A stretch of DNA of 64,000 nucleotides from contig NC_026738.1 in assembly GCF_000210295.1 (NCBI RefSeq), positions 496,001 through 560,000 of the forward strand, in the 5' to 3' direction. Position numbers and translations under genes: made by a program. The stretch comes from Trypanosoma brucei gambiense DAL972. Taxonomy: Eukaryota; Euglenozoa; Kinetoplastea; Trypanosomatida; Trypanosomatidae. Below, one piece after another: positions 1 to 11,088 of the stretch; within the stretch, counting starts at the first letter, position 1, and the number at the start of each line of letters is the position of its first letter. The notes under the pieces were generated by a model. That model saw nothing but the letters and a program-made list of their open reading frames with translations, had not been told where the DNA came from and did no database searches.

Positions 1-211
1 TCCGCGAGAGGCAATGCAAAAACCGTCCATTGGTGGGAAGAAAGGACTTGAGAAGGAGCCACAAATTGTAAAATTACACCCCGATGCCACTGGACTAGAG
101 ACTGAAACTAGTGATGGTCAAGGGGGACAGCGGCGCGTCCTTTTGGATCTTCAGCGCTCTAAGGAAAGGACTCAGGGGTTGCCGTATTTGTATCGTTGCC
201 CTGCCATATGA
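1..211 (+). CDS. C-terminal end of a gene that begins left of the window
   Basis: The frame starting at base 2 is open from the left edge to a TGA at 209-211, giving about 69 residues. The composition is protein-like: rich in Lys, Glu, Gly and Gln, with no low-complexity bias, unlike the pyrimidine-driven spurious ORFs of the spacers that follow. The in-frame ATG at 14 is probably internal. No domain can be recognised and the function is unknown. The following 1.4 kb has typical spacer character, which fits this being the last coding segment of the upstream gene. It could still be a chance open frame, because the piece is short. Confidence 0.5.
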   Translation, partial: PREAMQKPSIGGKKGLEKEPQIVKLHPDATGLETETSDGQGGQRRVLLDLQRSKERTQGLPYLYRCPAI

Positions 212-1532
212 TGGACTTTTCCGATTATTAACCATTTTTACGCATCGTTGTGACGGACTTGTTGAGGCGGTGGCTTCCGTGGTTGGATCACTGTGCGGAT
301 AAATTTCCGTAACTCAGCTCTTATAGTCTCCGGATTCCCGTTTTTCCACAACCGATTTGCGTCGGTTGTGTCTCTTAGTGGTGTAGTCGAAATGTGGGGT
401 CCTTCTCGTTTTGTTTCACGCACCTTCAATTTTTTGTTTGTTAGAGGTTTCTTGTGCCTGCTTTTTTTTTTTCCTTTGCCAGAGCTTAGGGAAACTAAAA
501 GTATGGAGAAAAGCAATTGGGTGGCTCGAGGCAGAAGGAAGAAGTGAAGAAAAGGAAAAGGAAGAGGGGAGATGTGCAGGGAGCTGCATACACACACGCA
601 CGTATATAACAATATACTCTTATATGTGTTAACAGGGCCATCGGGCTAGTGATAGTTGATGCTGTTAGTGTTTGTCGTGTGCTGCATGAAATACGTCAAC
701 AATATGAGGATGTTGTCGGTTAATTTAGATAAAACGTGTGTGTAGTTGCCTCAGAGAGTTGGGGTGGTGGTGGTTGTGGCGGTGATGCTGCTGTGTGAAT
801 AGGAGGAGAGTAGGGGTAGCGGTGGAAGTTGAGGAACCCATGTATATTTTTTTTTGTTCATGTATTAAGGCAGCGGTTTCCATTCTTGTAATTGAAGCAC
901 CTACGGGGAAAAAAAGAAAAAAAAGGAAAGATTGTGTAGGGAACAAAAAGTCTTTGAGAAGTTGGAGACATTTTCACCCTTACTCTTTTTTTTTTTCTCT
1001 GGGGAGGTTTCCCGTATCACTCCTTGGGAGCCTTTGTCGTTTTTAAAAAAAAAAATTGGTGTGCATATATGTGTGTTGGGGGCAGGAGGGGATGAGTTGG
1101 CTGCTCCTTCACACGTATAGTCTCAATGTCTCCCTTTTTCTTTTGTTGCCTTGGCTTCCTTTTGTGTTTCAGTTGCTGTGAAGTTGTACCATTGACTGTT
1201 GTGCTTTCAGTAGACTAAATCAGGCTTCATCTTCGGTTGTTGTCAAAGGCTTACTTCTTCCCCCTTATTTTACACACATTTTTTACATGTGCTCAAGAAA
1301 CTTGGTGTGCTTTCGCATTTTTCCTTTTTTTTTTTTTAAATGGTCTCCTCTTGTCGTTCATTTATTCAGTGCACATGCACTTAAAGTATTGAGTGCTGAG
1401 CTACCTGTTTTCGTCCATCCCTCGTCCTTGTTTCTTTTCTTTTTCCTTCGCCCCCTGTTTATTATGGATAGCGTCGTGGTAACGTGAACAGCGGCAGCAA
1501 ACGGCAGAAGGGAAAAGAGATAAATAAATAAA

Positions 1533-1563
<31 letters not shown>

Positions 1564-1591
1564 GTTTTTAAAAAAGAAAGAGTAGAAGAGA
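212..1591 (+). other. Spacer: 3' UTR of upstream gene and 5' UTR of RPA2
   Basis: AT-rich and T-tract-rich sequence with no convincing ORF. Short homopolymer runs are scattered through it. A long pyrimidine stretch at about 1418-1460 precedes the RPA2 splice acceptor candidate, and a TA dinucleotide run lies in the predicted RPA2 5' UTR at about 1531-1554. Confidence 0.7.
1418..1471 (+). promoter_or_regulatory. Candidate spliced-leader acceptor for RPA2
   Basis: A polypyrimidine tract (about 1418-1460) is followed by the first AG at 1470-1471. The predicted 5' UTR of about 120 nt contains no ATG before the RPA2 start at 1592. Confidence 0.6.
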
Positions 1592-2359
1592 ATGGAAGGA
1601 AGTGGAAGTAACTTCTTTACTGGTGCCGCGGCGAACTCAAATGCCGCCACGCAGCAGCGGCGGGTGCACCCGATCCGCCCCGTCACAATTAAACAACTGC
1701 TCGAGGCTCAACGCGTGGGTGAAGGTGTGACGGTTATTGATGGTCGTGAGGTGACACAAGCAACTGTTGTGGGGCGAGTGGTGGGCTACGAAAGCGATAG
1801 CGACAACCGCTTCAGTGGCGGTGCCCTCACGGCTAAACACCACGGCTACCGAATTACTGATGGCACTGGTGTTGTTGTGGTGCGGCAGTGGATGGATGCC
1901 GACCAGCAGGATGATCCGCTGCCATTGCAATGTTATGTGCGGGCAGCCGGTACAGTGAAGATGTGGCAAAACTCTCCTATTGTTACGGGCACGGTGCGGC
2001 TTGTGTCAGACTGTAATGAACTAAACTATCACTTTCTTGACGTGATTCTCACACATCTACGACTCACGCAGGGGTCGCGACGTCCCAACTCTGCTGCTCC
2101 CGCTGCAGTTCCCAATACGGCGAGTGCAGTCGGTGTTCAGAACATGTTTCCTGGTGGTGATGGAAAGGTGTTCACGACTGATGTTGTCATCAACACAATC
2201 AGGCAGAAGGCACGGGGGGAAGAGGGACTTTCCATGGATGAAATCTCTGCGGCTGCATTGCAATATGGTTTCAGTGGTCAAGACGTACGCAACGCCATAC
2301 GTACGCTGATGGAGGAGGGAAAGATTTACCAAACACATGATTGTAAGTTTGGCATTTAA
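1592..2359 (+). CDS. RPA2: Replication protein A, 28-32 kDa subunit (RPA2)
   Basis: This is the middle subunit of the heterotrimeric single-strand DNA binding factor RPA, acting in the nucleus in replication, repair and recombination. The 255-residue protein has a short Gly/Ser/Ala N-terminus and then an OB-fold (about residues 28-155), beginning with the RPA2-typical segment RPVTIKQLLEAQ and containing the ITDGTG turn followed by VVVRQW. A linker leads to a C-terminal winged-helix domain (about 198-255). The usual Ser-rich phosphorylated N-terminus of animal RPA2 is reduced to about 15 residues. The start is the first ATG after the acceptor at 1471. From memory the T. brucei locus is Tb927.5.1700. 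Confidence 0.93.
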   Translation: MEGSGSNFFTGAAANSNAATQQRRVHPIRPVTIKQLLEAQRVGEGVTVIDGREVTQATVVGRVVGYESDSDNRFSGGALTAKHHGYRITDGTGVVVVRQWMDADQQDDPLPLQCYVRAAGTVKMWQNSPIVTGTVRLVSDCNELNYHFLDVILTHLRLTQGSRRPNSAAPAAVPNTASAVGVQNMFPGGDGKVFTTDVVINTIRQKARGEEGLSMDEISAAALQYGFSGQDVRNAIRTLMEEGKIYQTHDCKFGI

Positions 2360-4642
2360 AACAAAATGAAACAATAAAGAGGGGGAAAAAAAAGAATAGT
2401 AGTTCTTGCACGTAATTTTTTCACCTATGCCTGTTGGTGTTGTGGTGTGCTTGCGGCCGGAGGAGGAGGAAGAAGAGGAGTTGGGGATGGGATGTTGGGC
2501 TGAGACTATGGGAAAAAAAAAAATGCACGTATTTGCATATGCATGTATTTATTTATGTATGTGCCTGTGGTGTCGGGGGAGAAAAAATTTGTTTTTTTTT
2601 TGAGTCTGGGCGTGGGTGATGCGGGAAAAGGGGGGGGGCTGAAAAAAGAAGAAAAATGGGAATAACTTGCAAAATAGGAATGGAGGTAGTGGAAGGTAAA
2701 GGGGAGAAGCCAACAGAAACGTTTTTCTTCCTGTCACTTTATTTCTTTGTGCTTGTTTAGCAGGCTTTCCTTTGTTACCTGCTTTAACGGTCAGTGGCGG
2801 ATAGAATGGTATGAATATAAATAAATAAATAAATATATATATATATATACATTTATACATATGCGTACCTATATACATCTGGAGAGAAGGCTGAAGTAAT
2901 TTTTGTGCTCCCTTTTTCCTTTAGCTTTATTGATTTGTGCAGATGCCAGCCACTGGGCGTACCGGTGAAAGATTAAAAATTGTGTCTGGCGCACCGTTTA
3001 AATAAGTGTGACTCATCTTTATGCATTATATACATTATATATATATATATATATATATACATACAGAATAAAACAAACTATAGAAATGCCCCTTCCCCTC
3101 TATTTTCAACTCTCTATTTTTACCATCAGTATGAGGCACTGCCGCTGCAAAAAATTTCCCTCCATTGTTGTGACCATGGTGGTGAATAGCAGCAGAGGGC
3201 GTTACTTGTGACAATAATAATAATAATGATGATAATGATAATAGTAATAGCCGTAATGAGAGGAATAATAATGAGAATAATATGTTGCAACACCATGACA
3301 CATGTGCGAGCGGGCCGCGCAGTGGTGTGTTTCATAGCGGATGGGAGGGGGGAGGTGCGGCGGCAGGGGAATAAAAATTGTGTTTTTGTGTTTGTTTGTT
3401 TGTTTGTTTGTTTTTTATTTTGCTTTTCTTTCTCTGTCATTGTTGCAGTCATTTGTTGGTATGTTTATTATCATTATGCAGAAGATACTTTTCTTCCCAT
3501 TCATTTTTCCTCCATTTTTTTTTTCTTGTTTATATTGTGTGCGTCCTCTGCCCTTTCCCGCGTATCATATTGGGGCTTTCCATTTTGTTCTTTTATTATT
3601 GTTTTAATTCCCGCTAATCTGTACCGTTTATTATATTGTCACGAATAACGTGTGTTGCTGGTAATGTCATGTGCGCACGCATGTTAGGGACTTTTCTTCC
3701 CCTCCCCCCCCCCATTCGAAGAGTTGTGCGCTGCGTTTTTATTATTTTGTTTTTATGCGTATTTGTGCGAAGGAAGCGGGGAAGGATTGGTGAGTTTGGT
3801 TGGTTGAGGAAAAAAAAAACAAAACGAAGGGAAATGATACACCTTAAGAAGAAATACGAGGGAAAAAAAAGAAAAAGAAGGTAAGAAAGACGTTGGAGGA
3901 CAGGAGGAGAGTATTTATCTGCTTATACATATATATATATATATGTGTATGTGTATATATTTGTGGAAAAGGCAGCATTAGTAAAGTACTGTGTTTTTTT
4001 TTTCCGCCGCAAGTTCTTACCTGTCTTTTGCCTTTATCTCTTCACATATCCCTCACATATGTGAGTACGCATTTGTGTGCTGTCCATCACCATTTTCCAC
4101 TGAATGGGGTTGGAAGTGCTTTAAAATGAATTCACCTCCTCTCTTCCATCCTTACTTTCCTCCATTTTCTTTTTTCTTTTTTTCGTTACTGCGCGCTTTT
4201 TTTCTTTGAAAGCCCCAAAGATGGATGATGTTGTTTCCCTTTTGTTGTTGTTTTTTCTGTCCAGTCCTTAATTTTGTGTCCCGCGTCGTCACACTTTCTT
4301 TCCCTTTGTTTTTTTCGTACTTTTCTATTTTGGCTTCTCTCATCCTTTTTTTGAAATTCAATTCTTGTGGCTCAATGCGCTTCGTTTTTCTCCCTTTTCA
4401 CTGCAACTTATTACATCCTCTTCATCATCAACGTGGTAAGAGAGGCGAAAAAACTAAAAGATAATTTAGTAACTATCAGTCTATTGGTAGGAGAAAAGTT
4501 AGTTCGTTACGCACGTAAGATTATTTACAAAATAAATATACATACAGGTTTTAAAGTAAAGTTTTTTTTGTTTTTGAAAGGAGGGAAACAAAAAAAAAAA
4601 AAACAACAACAACAACAACTAAAACCAAATCGAAGTGGAAGA
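2360..4642 (+). other. Long spacer with microsatellites
   Basis: 2.3 kb without a convincing gene. It holds TAAA/TA runs (2817-2849), a TA run (3036-3059), an AAT/ATG-rich stretch (about 3212-3250), a GTTT run (3389-3412) and a TA run (3928-3945). Very pyrimidine-rich sequence at 4130-4430 probably supplies the splice signal for the next gene. ORFs here are biased by these tracts and start from non-ATG codons or encode only Phe/Leu/Cys-rich runs. Confidence 0.7.
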
Positions 4643-5209
4643 ATGATGCGCCGTGTTTATTCCCCGGTGTTTTGCAGTGTTGCCGCTGCCCGCTTTGCCG
4701 CCACCAGCGCCGCGAAGAAGTATGATTTATTTGGTTATGAGGTGGATACCAACACTGCACCATGGATTGAAAAGATCAAGAAGTGCAAGTATTACGACGA
4801 AGCCGGGGAGGTGCTCGTAAACATGAACGTCAGTAACTGCCCGCCGGATATCGCCACATATAATGCCACGCTCCAGTGTATTTACCAGTCCCCCTCGAAG
4901 CAGTCGACACCCGTGGATAATGAAAGTAAGTTCTGCGCGATGATGGATTTGTTGGAGGAGATGCAGCACCGTAACAGGTTAAAACCTAACGAAGAATCCT
5001 GGACATGGGTGATGAAGGAGTGCGTAAAGAGTGGCCAGTTCCGCCTCGGTTACTGCATTCAACAGGTGATGGAAACGGAATGTAAGGGATGCCCAGCAGA
5101 TCTCGTAAAGGCCAATGAAGCCAATGCACAGAAGGCGAAAACAGAGGGGAAAGAACATCCAGGGCACCTTTCACAGCAGGCAGGATTGTTTGATGTAAAG
5201 GTAGAGTAA
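4643..5209 (+). CDS. p18: Mitochondrial F1-ATPase subunit p18, PPR-like
   Basis: This is a euglenozoan-specific subunit of the F1 part of mitochondrial ATP synthase. The family is known to sit on the outside of the alpha subunits; p18 was earlier called a mitochondrial ribonucleoprotein because of its PPR-like helices. The 188-residue protein starts with a basic, Ala-rich mitochondrial presequence (about residues 1-20). Helical hairpins resembling pentatricopeptide repeats follow, with the segments DIATYNATLQCIY near residue 70 and NEESWTWVMKECVKSGQF near 115. The open frame continues upstream to 4367, but that part is Lys/Gln/Phe low complexity from the 5' UTR, so the MMRR start at 4643 is chosen. 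From memory the locus is Tb927.5.1710. Confidence 0.88.
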   Translation: MMRRVYSPVFCSVAAARFAATSAAKKYDLFGYEVDTNTAPWIEKIKKCKYYDEAGEVLVNMNVSNCPPDIATYNATLQCIYQSPSKQSTPVDNESKFCAMMDLLEEMQHRNRLKPNEESWTWVMKECVKSGQFRLGYCIQQVMETECKGCPADLVKANEANAQKAKTEGKEHPGHLSQQAGLFDVKVE

Positions 5210-6763
5210 AAGTACCTCCCCACACACGCAATAGAGGATTCTCTTTTTGACATTCTTCTTGTGTTTAGGTTTTGTGGGTGTGGTGTGGTGTGGCGCCTCT
5301 ATTTGTATGTTTATTTATTTGGTCGCGTCGGGTAGTTGGCTTGCGCACTCGCAACATATTGACCTTTTTCTCGAATAAACATAAATATATATATATATAT
5401 ATATATATTTCTAGTACGTAGGTGTGTGTGTGTGTGTATGTATGGGTGTGTTGGGGTGGCTTTGTTTGAGAAGGGGCGTGTAGTAATGCTGTGGGAGTTT
5501 GGATAGGGAAAGGTTTCGTCTCTCTCTCTCTCTCTCTGTGCGTGTGTGTTTATAATATGCATGCATGGACTGATTGGTGTGCGGAGGTGGGACGGGACGG
5601 CGCGTGGCGGGACGGGAAAAAAAAGAACACAAGGAAGGTAAGAAGGAAGGGAGAGTCAGAGGTAAGTTGCAAGGCAATACGCGCATCTTGTCGGTTCGCT
5701 ACCATGCGTGTGTGGTGTGTGGTGGGGTGTGGCGACACATTATTTTCTTTCCTTTTGTTTTTTTGTTTCACCACCACCGCAAGTGCTTACCATCACCATC
5801 ACTCTCTCTCCACACACAAGCTTCCTCTTTATCTTCTCTTGTTTAACAATAATAATAATTTATCATTATTATTTTGAAAATTTCTTATTCCTAAATATTC
5901 TGTCGCTTGCCGTTCGTAATGTGTTGTTGTTAGTTTGGTACTAGTAGCGGTGGAAAGGGAGATTCTGGGAAATGTTGAGGTAATGCATGTGCATGCGTGT
6001 ATACGAACACTTTGCGTATGTGTATATGTGCGTACCGCTTCCCTATATCTTCCTCTATCTCTCTCTCTATATTTATATATATATATTCGTATGCGTGTGA
6101 ATGATGCTTATTTGCCTTGCATTCCTCCTGTGCCGGGGGGAGTGCGCGAGTAATGTGATCCGTGTGTGCGTATGAAGGAAGTATAGTAATGGTCGATAAT
6201 TCATTTTGTCCCTCTTCTCCTCTTTTTGGTTGCTATTGGCTTTGCCATTCTTATTTTATTTTTTAGTTTCGCAAACTTTAGAGCATAGATATTCCTACAT
6301 GCATGTCGTCCTTTCCATATACCTACCACCCTTTTAGTATCACGCGACTGTTAGGGCTTCTGGAAAGTATGCTTGTATTTGTTCGAATATACTTGAGGGG
6401 GAGGAGTTGGACTTTGAGTTTATTTATCTGTAGCGTTCTTCGGCCTATCTTCCTTATTCCGTTACATGCAAGAAGCGGTGAGCTGCGGTAGAAGGAACAG
6501 CAACACATTACAAACTGCCACTGACACCATCTTTAACGCAATGGTTGTTATTTGTTGTTGTCATTATGATTGTTATTATGTATGACCAACCTTTTTGTTT
6601 TTCCCTACCCCACGCCATGTCGTGTTCACAGCGGTAACATTCGTAGCAGCGGCGTCAGTTATTATCAACTTTAGTTTTACTCTGTTTTCTCTTTCTCTTT
6701 CCTTATTTGTTTCTTTAACTTTCGAGCAAAAGGAGGAGGAGGGGGGGGGTATCGGAGTTGAAT
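5210..6763 (+). other. Spacer with TA and CT microsatellites
   Basis: No supported gene. TA run at about 5386-5408, CT run at 5520-5537, AAT repeats near 5847-5860 and a second TA stretch near 6069-6085. A long pyrimidine tract ends at about 6723. Confidence 0.7.
6674..6726 (+). promoter_or_regulatory. Candidate spliced-leader acceptor
   Basis: A 50-base T/C-rich tract is followed by the first AG at 6725-6726. It leaves a 5' UTR of 37 nt without any ATG before the start at 6764. Confidence 0.6.
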
Positions 6764-8653
6764 ATGAGGGGGTCTTTGCCTCTTTTATTCAACCCTGTGC
6801 TACCGCCAAGTACCGCCCGCTTGCGTTTGCTGACGTACCCGATGGCTCTCGCTCAACCTCATGCCACTGTGCCTCTCATTCAGCCAACTATTGATGGCAC
6901 ACATGACGGCCGAAATGGTGCGACCGTTTCATTAAGGACACAAGCAAGAATGCATGGCACTGCAGATGGCACGATGGCAACTGCGGGGGATAGCTCACAG
7001 AACAACAGTGTTATGGATTCGCCGCGCTGGTTGCGTAACCCTGATGAGTTGTGCGTCGCCGCACTACGGCGCAGTAGGGACGTGAACAAAATTAACTCCT
7101 ATGTCGCCACGTACAAGTTCGATGATCCTCAGTGGGCTCCGCTGCTTTTGCCGGAGGTAACGCTACGGCCACAAGTGAATTCAACTGGTGACAAACCAAA
7201 CGGTGGGAATGAAGCAGCAGCCGACGTGGTTTCGGTTGGTCCCTCTGTTTCAGCAACTCCAGAATCCACCCCGCCGCCGCCGCCGTCATCATCATCATCG
7301 TCACCGTATTCCTGCCCCGCTGATTGTGTATCGATAAGTCACAACAAAATGATCATGTTGGAGTGTATGTCCCGCCATGTGAATTTCTCACTGCGGCATA
7401 TTGTACAAAAGGGACACGGTATATATCTTATTTACCATGCGCAGCATAGTATTTTGCAACCAAAAGGCTTGGTGGAGCAATCCTTTGTGACGTGTTCATT
7501 TGGCATCCGTGGGGAGCGCTTGCGCACAGACATTGTGCACGTGGGTCCAATTGACGCTGCTGATGTCATGGAGTTGCAACCCTCAGAGGGGCATGACCAT
7601 CCACGATGTTGTTTCAACCTGTACCAGAAGTCAGATGTGAGGCGTGGTGTTATTGCTGTCTCTCAAGTGGAGGGATATGGTACCTGGTTTCAGCGGAAGC
7701 CGATGTTGTGGCAGCGCTCAAGACGAATTGGGGCACTGCAAAGCCAGCTCGGGGCCTTTGCGTACGATCTAGTTGACCCGCATGAAGTGGGAAAGTGGCG
7801 TGATTGTGAGGTTTCTCTTTTAGCACCGCATATGCGGTTCTTCCGCAACGGCTTGAATGGCGCCGAGGCAGTGGGTATTATTGCCTCCTCACAGGTCGCA
7901 CAGCAGCGGCGCTTGTACCTGGGTGAGTTTGAAGCCCCAGCCATAACGGCACTCGATGCTGTTCAACAGCTGGCGCATGCATCCGCCCTGCGCTGCAAAT
8001 TGGTCACACCTGTTGTAGATCCTAATGGAGTGGGAGGTACCGGCAGTGGGAGTTTAGGGGACGAAAACATGGATAAGCATATCGATATGGAAACACTCCT
8101 TCCTCTTAGTTGGGCAACGCGTACTCCACCACCTTATGTTCCACTGGAGGCCGATCTTCCTTTTAAACTACAAATGTCGCGGCCGACTGTATTCGCCGAG
8201 AGTCATCAGCAGAATCAGGCGTACCCAACAGGTGGAACGGTGGGTTCTCCCTTTGTTCGTGGGGCCCCGATGATGATGTTTGAATACAACATGCATCAGG
8301 GTGTGGATCATTATGTCTACGATGACGCGCCAAGTGCGCGGCCCATGAAATGGTGGTCGCAAAAAAGCAACATGCCTTACAGTGGATACATGTACTTCGC
8401 GCGGAGTGGTCTCGTTGATCGATTTACACCATCAGAGGACATACCAAATCCGCTTGAACCCACATCAAAGCGCAAGCCTCTGCATGCCGTTGTCCCACCA
8501 ACAAAAGTTGTACAGGAACGTCTAAGAAAATACAGACGAAAGCAACAGGAGGGACACAAGCAGAGAAGAAGGGCATCAAGTGGAAGTGGAGTGAGCAATG
8601 AACCCGATGCAGTGAATCGCCAAGAATCCGTATCGAGGGGAACATGTGAATAA
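6764..8653 (+). CDS. Conserved hypothetical protein, probably mitochondrial
   Basis: Unrecognised 629-residue protein. The first 30 residues (MRGSLPLLFNPVLPP and on) are hydrophobic and Arg-containing without acidic residues, like a mitochondrial presequence; a second Met at 6842 would remove it. A Pro/Ser-rich linker (about residues 165-185) separates a short N-terminal region beginning NPDELCVAALRRSRDVNKI from a large, well-folded-looking central part (about 190-560). The C-terminus (about 570-629) is strongly basic, with clusters such as RKYRRKQQEGHKQRRR that suggest nucleic-acid or ribosome contact. A mitochondrial ribosome or RNA-processing role is inference only. The start is the first ATG after the acceptor at 6726. 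Confidence 0.8.
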   Translation: MRGSLPLLFNPVLPPSTARLRLLTYPMALAQPHATVPLIQPTIDGTHDGRNGATVSLRTQARMHGTADGTMATAGDSSQNNSVMDSPRWLRNPDELCVAALRRSRDVNKINSYVATYKFDDPQWAPLLLPEVTLRPQVNSTGDKPNGGNEAAADVVSVGPSVSATPESTPPPPPSSSSSSPYSCPADCVSISHNKMIMLECMSRHVNFSLRHIVQKGHGIYLIYHAQHSILQPKGLVEQSFVTCSFGIRGERLRTDIVHVGPIDAADVMELQPSEGHDHPRCCFNLYQKSDVRRGVIAVSQVEGYGTWFQRKPMLWQRSRRIGALQSQLGAFAYDLVDPHEVGKWRDCEVSLLAPHMRFFRNGLNGAEAVGIIASSQVAQQRRLYLGEFEAPAITALDAVQQLAHASALRCKLVTPVVDPNGVGGTGSGSLGDENMDKHIDMETLLPLSWATRTPPPYVPLEADLPFKLQMSRPTVFAESHQQNQAYPTGGTVGSPFVRGAPMMMFEYNMHQGVDHYVYDDAPSARPMKWWSQKSNMPYSGYMYFARSGLVDRFTPSEDIPNPLEPTSKRKPLHAVVPPTKVVQERLRKYRRKQQEGHKQRRRASSGSGVSNEPDAVNRQESVSRGTCE

Positions 8654-9258
8654 TTTCATCTTCAAATATGCAGTGACAGACGGCAGGAGAAAGCCAGGTA
8701 GTTTAAAGTGGCTGCGGTGGCGGCGGTATTTGGTGAGGAGCGTTCACGTATCGTAGTGGGCATGGTTGGCTTTTTTATGTTCCCTTTCCTTTGACTCCTT
8801 TGCTTCTCTTCGCTTTTTTTTTTTTTACTGCGGAAGACGTTTACGGAGCGAAAAAAAACAATGGGGAATGTATGAGGGACCTGCTCACGGGAAGATCAAC
8901 ACAGGGATTAGTGTGGTGTTAATCCTTCAAAAGTTTCTTGTTTTTTTAAAAATTAAGAAAGAAAAAGATGAAACTTGGGGGTTAATAGAATAGTCCTTGT
9001 GGCGTGCGTATTATCGCCTTATATTTCATGTGTTTGTTGTGTGACATGTGCCGCTTCTCCCTTCTCTATGCGCATTTATTATCATTTTCCTTTTCCCCCC
9101 TTTCTGCTACAGAGGTTACTTGTCTCCTTTCGAGTGCTTACCTCACTGCCTCGTTGAAGGAGTTGCGTGTTTATCCCGTTCGCACAATACTGACAGAAGT
9201 GGAATAACAAAACAAAACAAAACAACAACAACAACAACAAAACAACAACAAAAACAAA
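8654..9258 (+). other. Spacer between the 629-aa gene and ISP1
   Basis: No ORF of note. Contains T runs, a pyrimidine tract near 9080-9108, and an A/C-rich 5' UTR made of AAC and AAAAC units at about 9206-9258, immediately before the ISP1 start. Confidence 0.7.
9081..9112 (+). promoter_or_regulatory. Candidate spliced-leader acceptor for ISP1
   Basis: A T/C tract ends in ctgctacag with the AG at 9111-9112. No ATG occurs between it and 9259. Confidence 0.6.
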
Positions 9259-9756
9259 ATGTTTGGTTCCCGAAAGGCCTCTCGACGCAGGTCGTACAGG
9301 AGCAGGTCGACAATGGGGTCACGTGTGGATATTGATTTTTGTAAGTTTGAGGAACCTCCGTCACCACGGGAAGGGGAGAGACGCTGCTTATTTGTACTTG
9401 ATCCACTTGAGCACTACGTGGAGAGCAAAGATCGCATGGTGGAATTACTACCGGGACGTGTGGAGACGGTTGATGGTGTGAATACATATTACATCAATGG
9501 GTGTACCACAGAAGAGAAGTTTCCTGGACTTGATTACACTTGTTACAGGGTGGATCTCCGAGACACGTACCGATCGCGATGCGCAGTACCACCTGAGGCC
9601 ACACCTGAGGAGAAATTTATTTCACATCGACACCGAAAGTTGATCCCGTACAACAGTCGGAAGCCGGTGGTGGTTTACCTGCCCGAGGACGCCCAGTTGC
9701 ACTACCGTATTTGGACGGGCGGCCAGGAGGTGGTGGCCAAGAAAGCCGAAGAATAA
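9259..9756 (+). CDS. ISP1: Ecotin-like inhibitor of serine peptidases 1
   Basis: Family I11 (ecotin) inhibitors are tight-binding inhibitors of chymotrypsin-fold serine peptidases. Trypanosomatids carry them as ISPs although they lack the usual target enzymes, so host enzymes are the presumed targets. The 165-residue product has the ecotin signatures VELLPGRVE (about residues 58-66) and, near the C-terminus, YNSRKPVVVYLPEDAQ followed by LHYRIWT. The first 18 residues (MFGSRKASRRRSYRSRST) are Arg/Ser-rich; a second in-frame ATG at 9313 would give a 147-residue form closer to the usual family length. The predicted reactive loop lies around DTYRSRCAVP. A paralogue, ISP2, lies about 32 kb downstream. 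From memory the locus is Tb927.5.1730. Confidence 0.88.
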   Translation: MFGSRKASRRRSYRSRSTMGSRVDIDFCKFEEPPSPREGERRCLFVLDPLEHYVESKDRMVELLPGRVETVDGVNTYYINGCTTEEKFPGLDYTCYRVDLRDTYRSRCAVPPEATPEEKFISHRHRKLIPYNSRKPVVVYLPEDAQLHYRIWTGGQEVVAKKAEE

Positions 9757-11088
9757 TGATTTAAAAAAAAAAAAGAAGAAGGAGAGTCGAAAATATATGC
9801 GTCATGTGTGCGTATGTGCTTTTTTTTGTTTTTGTGCGTTGAAAACACATTTTCTGCTCGCCACTTTCGCTACTCTTCCTTCATTTCAGTGGGAAGAACC
9901 GACATTCTCCTTGTCTTTTTTTTTTCTTTTCCATCTTGCTCTCCTCCTTACTTTCCATATTTACACCACCGTGATGTACATGTTTGAGTTTGCGTGTGTA
10001 GTGGTGGGAGAACCCTTCTCAACCCTGTTATAACTTTTCAATTCACTACATGTGTATTGGTTCCTTCAATCAAAGATGGGAAGTGTGCACATATGTGTTT
10101 TTTTTTTCTGTGTATGTGCGAGCGTGTATGAGGTGGAACGCAGAGAAAAAGGATGGAAAGAAAACAAAAGAAGACCCGTTCGATGTACAGTTTTGTTGTT
10201 TTTTTTTTTTCAAAAAAAAGAAAGGATTTTACTGCCGTTTTAACTTCTTTCCTTTCCTTTCTTCTTTTTTGTCTCCTCTCCTTTGTCCCACCTACTTCTC
10301 AGGACGTGATAAAGTGTATATTTACGGGAGAGCATCACAAGAAAGCGACGGAAGCTTGGGGGACAAGCGCACACATAAACATACATAAACACACACACAC
10401 ACACACAAAAAAAAAGGAAGCGATGAAGGGGAAGGCAAAGGAGGGGAGTGAAAGGAGTTGTATAAAATTTGCAGGGCTGTTAGTGAGTGTTGCATGCTTG
10501 ATTAGCTGCGGTATGGAGTGATGGCTCTGTATTGCAATTTGTTCTAGTGATGTCGTTTTGTTTTTTTTGTCTTTTAACTGTTTTGGTTCTCCTTTCCATT
10601 TTTTCCATCTTACGGTATGGTTGGTCGTATGTAATTCTTTTGAAAGGGCGCTCATTGATGTGTTATGAGTGTTGGCGTACAATTTGCCGTCTTGAGGTGT
10701 GTTAAACCTCTTTATGTTTCTTTCCTCCTCCTTTCCCCGTCCTCCCGTTCATTCTTTTGGTTGTCTGCTTTTTGTGTTTCCGCAGGAAGGAAGGGTGCGT
10801 GAATTTTCATTCTCTTGTTTTTCTCATGGTCGAAATTTATATTATCCTCCTTTTTGTTTTGTTTTCTTTTTCTCTTTAGTAGCGCTCGCCACTCCTCTTC
10901 CCGGGTACTCCGCACACCAACGGCGATAATAATAATTAAAAAAAAAAAAGAACGTGTGATTGGCGGACGGGCAACGGAGTTTTGCAGAGGGGCAATATAG
11001 TGAAACCAAAAAAGAGTCACAGTCGGTAGATAGTGCACGGTTTCAACGAGTTTGTGTGCGCGTGTGCGTGGTTTCTTCATTGCTCCTT
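9757..11088 (+). other. Spacer with CA microsatellite
   Basis: No supported gene in 1.3 kb. CA run at 10389-10406, several T-rich and A-rich stretches, and a T-rich tract at 10845-10877 feeding the next acceptor. Confidence 0.7.
10845..10879 (+). promoter_or_regulatory. Candidate spliced-leader acceptor
   Basis: A T-rich tract followed by AG at 10878-10879. The downstream leader of about 209 nt contains no ATG before 11089. Confidence 0.6.

Noticed and set aside
3208..3648. 146-codon ORF rich in Ile, Met, Val and Phe
   Set aside because: It arises from AAT/ATG and GTTT simple repeats in a spacer and starts in low-complexity sequence.
4367..4642. N-terminal extension of p18
   Set aside because: Composition is Phe/Leu then Lys/Gln low complexity from the 5' UTR; a mitochondrial presequence starts cleanly at 4643.
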